A model generated the notes under the pieces. The model searched no databases. It was not told the origin of the DNA and was given only the letters and a program-made list of their open reading frames with translations. Below, piece after piece: positions 57,318 through 64,000 of a stretch of DNA of 64,000 bases. The stretch lies in assembly GCA_026399025.1 (NCBI GenBank), contig JAPLRU010000099.1, positions 75,415-139,414 of the forward strand, read 5' to 3'. This stretch comes from Methylobacter sp. Lineage in GTDB: Bacteria; Pseudomonadota; Gammaproteobacteria; Methylococcales; Methylomonadaceae. The position numbers and the translations under genes are program-made. How positions within the stretch are numbered: position 1 is the stretch's first letter; every line of letters begins with the position of its first letter.

Positions 57318-58030
57318 TAACTTTTTCGTAAATAAAAACAGATAACGCTGATAACGATGGCTAGATAATATTTTTTGAAAAATAATCGAAGTATTCGTTT
57401 TAGGACATAAGCAAAAGCATTCACCACGAAGGCACGAAGAGCACGAAGTTTTCAATAGGTTGAGTTAAAACAATTATTTTCTTCATGTCCTTCGTGCCTT
57501 CGTGGTGAATAGGCTTTTAATCTGATTTGGATAATACTTTTTTATAGTTCCCACGCTCCGGCGTGGGAATTCAGTCTGCAACGCTCCAGCGTTGCGGGAC
57601 GCTGGAGCGTCTACCACTGCATTCCCACGCCGGAGCGTGGGAACGATAGCCGCGAGGGGATGTATTAGTGCGAGTTACCTTAACCTGAACAAAGACTTCG
57701 ATCCCACTAAGCCAACACACGTCTTAAAGTGGATGCTCCTGCTTATAACAAGGATGTGAGGCTGCAACTTATACGGGCACTCGAATGTTTATATAAAACA
57801 CCTAATATCTTATTGATTTATATAAAATATCTACATTAAGATTATCACCTAACTTATCAATAAACGTTCCTAACCTAAAAATTAAGTTATACTTGCCGGT
57901 ACCCGCCGAGTTATTTGTCAAACACAAAACATTATAAAAATGTTGCTGGCTAAGGTAGCGACAAAGACAAGGATAATGCAACCGATAAAGCCTTAACGGC
58001 TTGTCCCTAGCGATATAGACAGGTGTTGTT
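57318..58030. other. Intergenic region rich in inverted repeats
   Basis: No gene. From left to right: a possible degraded left end of the GTAACTCGCA element (about 57318-57340), the AGTATT..AATACT palindromic element (57391-57538), a run of stem-loops built from TTCCCACGC(T)CCGGCGTGGGAA and CAACGCTCCAGCGTTG (57545-57652), and the right-hand element end TATTAGTGCGAGTTACC (57663-57679). The last 350 bases are AT-rich and probably carry the promoter for the barrel protein. Confidence 0.6.
57391..57538. repeat. CACCACGAAG palindromic repeat, second long copy
   Basis: It starts AGTATTCGTTTTAGGACATA and ends GGATAATACT, with internal TTCACCACGAAGGCACGAAG facing CTTCGTGCCTTCGTGGTGAA. It matches the inner layer of the 54604-54874 element along its whole length with scattered differences. 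There is no open frame. Confidence 0.8.
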
Positions 58031-59284
58031 ATGTTTGAACTATTTGCACTGCGAAAAAAAAATAATGCCGCGAAAAATCGATACTTATTGAGCTGTTTCT
58101 TGTTACTGGCAGGCGGCGGGGCAGCCACTAAAAGCCATGCCGTAGCCTCTCCGGACGACACCTTCAAGCCCTACGTTTCCTCTACCTTGCTGTACGACAG
58201 CAACTTTTTACGGCAATCCGATAATGGAACGCCTATTCCAGGCCAGAGCGACAAAAGCGATTTTATTAAACAGGCTAAAGCCGGATTCGATATGGATTGG
58301 ATAATCGGCAGACAGCATGTCGTGGTCAAAGCCAATGTCAACCAAAACTGGTTCCAAAATTTTAGCACACTGGATTACACCGGCTGGGACACTCAAGCTC
58401 AATGGAACTGGCACCTGGGCAACAATCTGGACGGCCAAATCGGTTACAACAACGCTCAAACATTAAGCACTTTTGGTCAATTGAACAGTCTGATAGGTAA
58501 CCTGGTCAATAGCCAACGCGCCTTTGCCGAAGGCGGTTACCTGTTTCACCCCAACGGCAAGATTAAGCTGGGCTGGTTTAGAACGGAGAATCAGTTTGAC
58601 AGCGCGGCTCGGGAAGCCAGCAACAATATTGAAAATAACGCCGAACTTAATCTACAGTACTTAAGCCCCACCGGCAGCATTTGGGGCCTGCGCGTACTCG
58701 GAACCGACGGCCAGTATCCGCAACGCCAAATAACCCCAGGCAGCACCCTGGATACAGCCTACACCAGAATGAACTATTCAGTGACCGGAGACTGGCATGC
58801 CAACGGTAAAACCCGTGTCGACGGGCTGGTCGGCTACACGCAACAGTTCTATGAGCATTACAACTTCCGCGATTTTGACGACATCACCGCACAGATTAAT
58901 CTGCATTGGCAAGCCTCCGAAAAAACACTGCTGGAACTGTCCGGAAGACGTCTGATCAACCAATCCGACACCCTGTTTTCCAGCTTTTACCTGACCCAAG
59001 GCGTATGGTTTAACCTCAATTGGAAGGCCACCCCCAAAATCACCTTGGACGTGCCGATGTCCTATCAAGAACAGCAATACGATCTGGGCGGCTCCAACAC
59101 CGGTATTGCCGGTTTCGATCAAACCAAGGACAAGGTCAGCAACGTCGGCCTTAACTTGCTGTATTACCCCGTGCAGAGCATCAGTATCGGCCCCGTTCTG
59201 AACTACGAGAAGCGCGATTCCAACAACGTGTTAAGATCTTACGAAACAAAATCGGCCGGGGTTAACCTTCAGGCGGCCTTTTAA
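58031..59284 (+). CDS. Outer-membrane beta-barrel protein of the eps cluster (EpsL-like)
   Basis: Product of 417 residues with a signal peptide ending near SHA-VAS (about residue 37). The rest is a series of amphipathic strands with aromatic ends (e.g. HVVVKANVNQNWFQNFSTLD, KIKLGWFRTENQF, TRVDGLVGYTQQFY) and a final aromatic residue, typical of outer-membrane barrels. Proteins of this type accompany exopolysaccharide clusters in methylotrophs and betaproteobacteria and may form the secretion exit or anchor. I assign the role from context. Confidence 0.78.
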   Translation: MFELFALRKKNNAAKNRYLLSCFLLLAGGGAATKSHAVASPDDTFKPYVSSTLLYDSNFLRQSDNGTPIPGQSDKSDFIKQAKAGFDMDWIIGRQHVVVKANVNQNWFQNFSTLDYTGWDTQAQWNWHLGNNLDGQIGYNNAQTLSTFGQLNSLIGNLVNSQRAFAEGGYLFHPNGKIKLGWFRTENQFDSAAREASNNIENNAELNLQYLSPTGSIWGLRVLGTDGQYPQRQITPGSTLDTAYTRMNYSVTGDWHANGKTRVDGLVGYTQQFYEHYNFRDFDDITAQINLHWQASEKTLLELSGRRLINQSDTLFSSFYLTQGVWFNLNWKATPKITLDVPMSYQEQQYDLGGSNTGIAGFDQTKDKVSNVGLNLLYYPVQSISIGPVLNYEKRDSNNVLRSYETKSAGVNLQAAF

Positions 59285-59402
59285 GATTTAACATAAGCGG
59301 CCTGAATAGTGAGCGTAGATCATCTACTTTCCGTTCCCACGTCCTACTTTCAGATGATGCAACATGAACATGTTTCATCATTCTTTATTTTCACAACATC
59401 GG

Positions 59403-59453
59403 TTTCTACGGCTTGTTTCGGGCATCTTAACCCAAGCAAGCCGTAGAAATTTA
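59403..59453 (+). terminator. Terminator-like hairpin after the eps barrel gene
   Basis: TTTCTACGGCTTG (59403-59415) pairs perfectly over 13 bases with CAAGCCGTAGAAA (59437-59449), followed by TTTA. It lies 119 bases after the stop codon. Confidence 0.6.
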
Positions 59454-60030
59454 TGCGACGGCTGAAGTATCCCCAGAAAATACTATTATAAAACAACAAG
59501 CTTTTGATTTTGCGCGCAGTCAATATATACAACATAGCCGGAAAGTCGTCATGCCGGCATCCAGTCACAAGGATGTGACACTTTAAAAGGCAACCCGCTT
59601 TTATTAAGCACCTGAAAAGTCACAACGTTACCGTCCATGGCACTGGGTTCCGGCATCCCTGCCGGAACGACGAGCTTGGAAAATTCGTGGGGATACCTCA
59701 GATGCGACGGTTAAACGCCTTTTACCGCCCTCCTTTCGCCGGTAAAAGGCCGCGCTGCCGACTTAAATCATTGATCAAGCCTGCCCTGTAAAGCAACCGG
59801 CTCTCACTCAGTCAATGGTCGGTTTGTTCGTTTTAGCAATCGCTCGGGTCGATTTTCGAAGACCTGCATTTTCGTTGAAATAACACTCCATTTTCATCAT
59901 CCACAGCAAAGACACCCAGCCATATCAAGGCTTCCGGTAGGTAATCGCGCTTATTGTCCGGATAAGTTGAAGCTCCTATCCTAAGCACCTACACAACACC
60001 AACCGGCCTTTGCGGATTAACGTAAGGGCT

Positions 60031-60200
60031 TAAGTAACTTGCAAAAAATAAACGATAAATACAAACCAAAAGTAGGCGCTAGGCGACGCAGAGAGTGATG
60101 ATTTACGCGGATGTTTCATAGCTTATTGGTGTCGATCAGTGTCACCCGAGCCATCGGCGTTTTATTCCGGGTCGGTGTCGTTTATTTAGTGCGAGTTACC
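60031..60200. mobile_element. MITE-like element with GTAACTCGCA ends, copy C
   Basis: The left end AGTAACTTGCAAAAAATAAA (60032-60051) and right end TTTATTTAGTGCGAGTTACC (60181-60200) are inverted copies matching at about 18 of 22 positions. The interior has no open frame and contains smaller stems. The right end lies 67 bases before the NRPS start codon. Confidence 0.65.
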
Positions 60201-60267
60201 TTATAAAAGGACTGTATTGCCTAGATAGCAATATCACACAAACTCTTAATTTTAGGGAAATATCAAA

Positions 60268-63200
60268 ATGAGCTTATCTGATTCATCTATCGAATTAACC
60301 GAGTTCTCTGAAAAACTGATAATTGGGCAGTTGCCGGAATGGACCGAGCCGAATCCGGAAATCAATGAAGCAACGCTGGATTATTGGAAATTACAACTGG
60401 CGGATGCGCCCACACTGGAATTGCCCACCGACAGACCACGTCCAGCGATGCTCTCATGCCGCGCTAAAACTCAGCAATTCAGCCTTCCGCTCGACCTGTC
60501 CGAGGGACTAAAAACTTTGAGTCAACGCGAAGACGTAACCCTGTTCATGACACTGACAGCCGCTTTCCAGGTGCTGTTGCAGCGCTACAGCGGTCAAGAC
60601 GACATCGTCATCGGTACCTCAATCGCAGGCCGGTACCGTTCGGAGTCTGAAGGTGTTAATAATTTCTTTACCAATACCCTGGTGTTGCGCACCGATCTTT
60701 CGAGCAACCCGAGTTTTCGCAAACTGTCGGCACAGGTGCAGGATGTCATGCTTAAGGCTTACCTCCATCATAATACGCCCTTTGAAAAACTGGTCGAAAC
60801 GCTCAGCCCGCAGCGCGACCTCAGCCGTCATCCGTTATTCCAAGTCCTGTTCGCGCTTCAAAACAACCTTGACGATCAGCGTCAGCCTCTTAAAAACAGC
60901 ATGGAAGCGTCATCGAAGCCTGCCGAAACCACTCGACTCGACCTTAGTTTTAAACTTTCGGACACGCCGCAAGGCCTGATAGGCCAAGTGGAATACGCCA
61001 GCGATTTGTTCGAAGCCGCAACCATAGTGCGCTTAATCGGCCATTTTCGCATTCTTCTTGAAGGCATCGTCGACCGGCCGGAGACGCGCCTGCCGGACCT
61101 CCCCTTACTGACCGAAGCCGAACACCGGCAACTGTTGGTAGACTGGAACGACACCGCCGTTTCCTTCCCTAAAGATAAATGCATCCACGAGTTGTTTGAA
61201 GCGCAGGCCGCGGCTACGCCCCAGGCGGTGGCGGTCATCCATGAAGATAAGCAACTGAGCTATGCGGAACTGAATGCCCAAGCCAATCAATTAGCGCATC
61301 ATCTTCGCGAACTGGGCGTTAAGCCGGATATGTTAGTCGCCATTTGCGGCGAGCGCAGCCTGAACATCGTGGTCGGACTGATGGCTATTCTTAAGGCCGG
61401 GGGCGCTTATGTGCCGCTGGATCCGGCCTATCCCAAAGAGCGTTTGGCGTTCATGCTCGAAGACAGCGCGCCGGTGGCCTTGCTGACCCAAGGCCGACTT
61501 GAAAGCCTGTTCGAAGGCATCGCCAAAGGCTTACCGGTGCTTGATCTGGAAGCTAAGTCCCCGCCATGGTCCGATCGGCCGCAAACCAACCTCGATCACA
61601 GCGGCATGGAACTCAGCTCTGACAATCTGGCTTATGTCATCTACACCTCAGGCTCCACCGGGAAGCCCAAAGGCGTGATGGTCGAGCATAAAAACCTATG
61701 CAACCTGATCACCGACGTCAAAAACCGATACCGCATCCGTGCCGAAGACCGAATTCTGCAATTCGCCGCTATCGCTTTCGACATGTCCATACAAGATATT
61801 TTCGGCGCTTTACTGCTGGGAGCCGGATTAGTGCTGCGTACCGACACCTGGATAGCCGGCGCCAACAAATTCTGGACGCTGTGTAAAAAAAACCGGGTTT
61901 CGATTATCACGTTGCCCACTCTTTTCTGGCAACAATTGGCCCTGGAAGAACACCTCGACATCCCCGCTACGGTGCGTCATATCACCATAGGCGGCGAAGC
62001 GGTCAGCAGCAAAGTGTTAGCGGCTTGGTTTGAGCGCAAAAATTACCGCCCTAAATTATTTAACGGCTATGGTCCGACTGAGGCAACCCTTTATTCGACC
62101 AGCCATGAGCCATCGGCTACGTCCTTAAGCTGGCAATCCATCGGCCGTCCAATCACCAACACCCGTATTTACATACTCGACGCCAACAACCGGCCGGTTC
62201 CGATCGGCGTAGCGGGTGAGCTTTTCATCGGCGGAGCCGGCATAGCAAGGGGCTATCTGAATCGACCGGAACTAACGGCTGAGCGCTTTATAAGCGACCC
62301 GTTCGCGGACCAAGCCGGTGCTCGGATGTATAAAACCGGCGACTTGGCGCGATGGCTCGCTGACGGCACGCTTGAATTCTTGGGCCGAAACGACTTCCAA
62401 GTCAAAATCCGGGGCTTTCGGATCGAACTGGGCGACATTGAAACAAAGCTGGCTGAACACCCGGCCGTTCGCGAAGTCGTCGTGTTGGCACAGGAAAAAC
62501 GCGACGGCGTCAAGCAGTTGGCGGCTTATTTGGTGCTTAGAGACGGTCTCGTACCCAGCATCGCCGAGTTACGGGACTTTCTTAAACAGAAAATGCCGGA
62601 TTTTATGGTGCCTTCGGCGTTTATGTTCCTGTCCGCATTACCGGTTACGCCCAACGGCAAGCTGGACCGTAAGGCTCTGCCCGAGCCGAGCCTAAACCTC
62701 CAAGTTGCAGAGGCTAACTTTATCGCTCCGCGCAATCCGCTGGAGCAGCAATTGGCTGAGCTTTGGACCGAAGTTTTAAAACTGGACCGGATTGGCATTC
62801 ACGACAATTTCTTTGCGTTGGGCGGGCATTCGCTGTTAGCGGTCAAGGCTATTGCCGAGATTAATAAACGCTTCGCGACCGATTTAGCGTTGGGCGTGAT
62901 CTACCAGGCGCCGACCATTGAACAGCTGAGCCTCATCATCGCATCCGGTATCCGGCAGCCGTCCTGGTATTCGATAGTGCCGATTCAGACGCAAGGTTCC
63001 CGCCCGCCGCTGTTTGCGATCCACACCATCACCTTATTGGATTTGCCCCGGTATCTGGGCCAAGATCAGCCCCTGTATTTCCTGCGCTACGGCATGGCTG
63101 GCGAAAGCAGCGATCATTCCGTCAAATTGCCGCCCTTGAAAGACGTGGCCAGCCACTATATTAGCGAGATGCAACAAGTACAGCCCGAGGGGCCCTATCA

Positions 63201-63717
63201 TTTGATCGGATTTTCCTTCGGCGGCCTGATTGCCTATGAGATGGCCTCTCAATTACTGGTACGTGGACATCAAGTGAATTGGCTGGGATTACTGGACACT
63301 CACCTAACAGATGAGCAACAGGCACTGCCTTTAACCCGGATTATCCGGAAGGTTCTGAGCCAAGACCCGCGCAAACTGGTGAAAAAAGCCAAAACCAAAG
63401 TCAATAACTTGATCGCGCCGAATAAATACGGCAGCGATTTTTGGCCGCATATTTATACCTCGGCACCTGACATAACATGCCGTAGCGCTTATCAACCGGA
63501 CATTTATCCGGGCCGTGTCACCCTGTTTCAAGCTTCCGAGCGGGAATCCATGTTTTTTACTCTGGATCCTCCGGAACAAGAGTGGAAAAAGCTGTTGGGC
63601 GACAGACTGGACGTTCAGCAAGTGCCCGGACAGCACTTTTATATCTGCCAAGAGCCTCATGTCCAAACTTTGACGAAGAAAATCAGAGCTTGTATGGATA
63701 AATCCATGAACGGTTGA
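60268..63717 (+). CDS. Single-module NRPS: half condensation, adenylation, carrier, thioesterase
   Basis: Product of 1149 residues. Residues 30-260 are the C-terminal half of a condensation domain (LDYWKLQLADAP, GVNNFFTNTLVLRTDL, HHNTPFEKLVETLSPQRDLS); the catalytic HHxxxDG half is missing. A complete adenylation domain follows (YTSGSTGKPKG near 455, FDMSIQDIF, NGYGPTEA, YKTGDLARW, PNGKLDRKAL), with Asp in the position that binds the amino group, so an alpha-amino acid substrate is likely. The carrier serine is in LGGHSLLAVK (about 855). A type I thioesterase ends the protein (GFSFGG near 982, LLDTHL, and His in PGQHFYI). The start is ATG 60268 after GGGAAA. It adjoins the eps cluster in the same orientation. 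Confidence 0.9.
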   Translation: MSLSDSSIELTEFSEKLIIGQLPEWTEPNPEINEATLDYWKLQLADAPTLELPTDRPRPAMLSCRAKTQQFSLPLDLSEGLKTLSQREDVTLFMTLTAAFQVLLQRYSGQDDIVIGTSIAGRYRSESEGVNNFFTNTLVLRTDLSSNPSFRKLSAQVQDVMLKAYLHHNTPFEKLVETLSPQRDLSRHPLFQVLFALQNNLDDQRQPLKNSMEASSKPAETTRLDLSFKLSDTPQGLIGQVEYASDLFEAATIVRLIGHFRILLEGIVDRPETRLPDLPLLTEAEHRQLLVDWNDTAVSFPKDKCIHELFEAQAAATPQAVAVIHEDKQLSYAELNAQANQLAHHLRELGVKPDMLVAICGERSLNIVVGLMAILKAGGAYVPLDPAYPKERLAFMLEDSAPVALLTQGRLESLFEGIAKGLPVLDLEAKSPPWSDRPQTNLDHSGMELSSDNLAYVIYTSGSTGKPKGVMVEHKNLCNLITDVKNRYRIRAEDRILQFAAIAFDMSIQDIFGALLLGAGLVLRTDTWIAGANKFWTLCKKNRVSIITLPTLFWQQLALEEHLDIPATVRHITIGGEAVSSKVLAAWFERKNYRPKLFNGYGPTEATLYSTSHEPSATSLSWQSIGRPITNTRIYILDANNRPVPIGVAGELFIGGAGIARGYLNRPELTAERFISDPFADQAGARMYKTGDLARWLADGTLEFLGRNDFQVKIRGFRIELGDIETKLAEHPAVREVVVLAQEKRDGVKQLAAYLVLRDGLVPSIAELRDFLKQKMPDFMVPSAFMFLSALPVTPNGKLDRKALPEPSLNLQVAEANFIAPRNPLEQQLAELWTEVLKLDRIGIHDNFFALGGHSLLAVKAIAEINKRFATDLALGVIYQAPTIEQLSLIIASGIRQPSWYSIVPIQTQGSRPPLFAIHTITLLDLPRYLGQDQPLYFLRYGMAGESSDHSVKLPPLKDVASHYISEMQQVQPEGPYHLIGFSFGGLIAYEMASQLLVRGHQVNWLGLLDTHLTDEQQALPLTRIIRKVLSQDPRKLVKKAKTKVNNLIAPNKYGSDFWPHIYTSAPDITCRSAYQPDIYPGRVTLFQASERESMFFTLDPPEQEWKKLLGDRLDVQQVPGQHFYICQEPHVQTLTKKIRACMDKSMNG

Positions 63718-64000
63718 TGCCTTACTCTGGGAGAGGCTAGGGAATGTGCATTAAAGAGAACTCCCTAACTCCCTCTTTGAAAAAAGAGGGAGGATATATC
63801 GATAATGCATGTTCTTCAGCAATAACAATAAACGATAGAGTAGCCGGAACGGATAAAGCGACATCGTTCCCACGCTCAGGCGCACTGCCATTAAGTTAAG
63901 AAAAAAGCTCCCTCTCCTGCTGGAGAGGGTTGGGGTGAGGAGAATAAAAATAAGGAAAAAAGCCTTATTTGATCCCCTCATCCTAACCTAATCATGCTGG
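63718..64000. other. Repeat-filled right end of the window
   Basis: No gene. CTCCCTCTTT (63769-63778), loop GAAA, AAAGAGGGAG (63783-63792) is a perfect ten-pair hairpin. Later come GTTCCCACGCTCAGGCGC with GCCATTAAGTTAAG (about 63887, also near 50710), and CTCCCTCTCC facing GGAGAGGGTTGGGGTGAGGA, both common dispersed repeats. Confidence 0.55.

Larger units (their letters stand above)
59285..60267. other. Long intergenic region between barrel protein and NRPS
   Basis: No gene in 983 bases, and I see no trace of the missing condensation-domain N terminus. It holds a strong hairpin at 59403-59449, a REP-like pair GTCGTCATGCCGGCATCCAGT (about 59547) and GTTCCGGCATCCCTGCCGGA (about 59648), a stem GCCTTTTACCG/CGGTAAAAGGC (59717-59750), and the 170-base MITE-like element at 60031-60200. 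Confidence 0.6.

Noticed and set aside
63751..63981. 76-codon minus-strand frame at the right end
   Set aside because: It is built from dispersed repeat sequence.
1..64000. CRISPR array, integrase or prophage
   Set aside because: No regularly spaced direct repeats, cas genes, integrase or phage structural genes are visible.

Overview
The window looks like a chromosomal segment of a motile, polysaccharide-producing gammaproteobacterium of moderate GC content. The housekeeping order carA-carB-greA-(yhbY)-rlmE-ftsH-glmM-tpiA-secG-tRNA-Leu is gammaproteobacterial. A FleQ-type flagellar regulator and a methanolan-type exopolysaccharide (eps) cluster make a methylotroph of the Methylococcales a reasonable guess, but that assignment is inference: no methane or methanol oxidation gene is present here.

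Layout. 1-1900 (minus): start of a probable FleS-type kinase running off the left edge, and fleQ. 2149-5427 (plus): CNNM/CBS transporter, FHA protein, PilZ protein, NodB-like deacetylase with an altered metal-binding motif. 5856-8615: hybrid histidine kinase facing a LuxR-type response regulator. 8960-12446 (plus): four-gene envelope islet of unknown function (lipoprotein, coiled-coil protein, repeated two-helix membrane protein, SH3b plus Cys/His hydrolase). 12626-17168: BON lipoprotein, TlpA-like thioredoxin, DsbD with a duplicated N-terminal domain, CutA, FxsA, DUF2892 protein. 17288-19465: uvrD, followed by a graveyard with an IS1-like transposase remnant and a broken antitoxin-like gene.

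20110-32304 (minus) is one long chemotaxis cluster, in transcription order cheY, cheA, cheW, Aer-like PAS receptor, cheW, parA, STAS protein, cheR, cheD, a solo CheB-type receiver, cheB, a soluble receptor-tip-like protein, and an ODP/flavodiiron-type metallo-beta-lactamase protein. The Aer-like receptor and the ODP-type protein suggest that oxygen or redox state is what the array reads.

32487-44192 is core metabolism and quality control: tRNA-Leu(GAG), secG, tpiA, glmM, ftsH, rlmE, yhbY, greA, carB, carA with a leader hairpin, and a cold-shock gene. 44794-50614 is mixed: family 1 glycosidase, a small membrane protein, a double J-domain protein, cbiB and cobU, and mltB. 50776-51708 holds two paralogous secreted proteins.

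52689-63717 (plus) is an exopolysaccharide cluster: initiating sugar-phosphate transferase, Wza-like export protein, chain-length protein, tyrosine kinase, outer-membrane barrel, then a one-module NRPS with half a condensation domain, an adenylation domain, a carrier domain and a thioesterase. Its large gaps are filled by inverted-repeat elements, including a MITE-like family whose ends contain GTAACTCGCA and which sits directly upstream of three genes.
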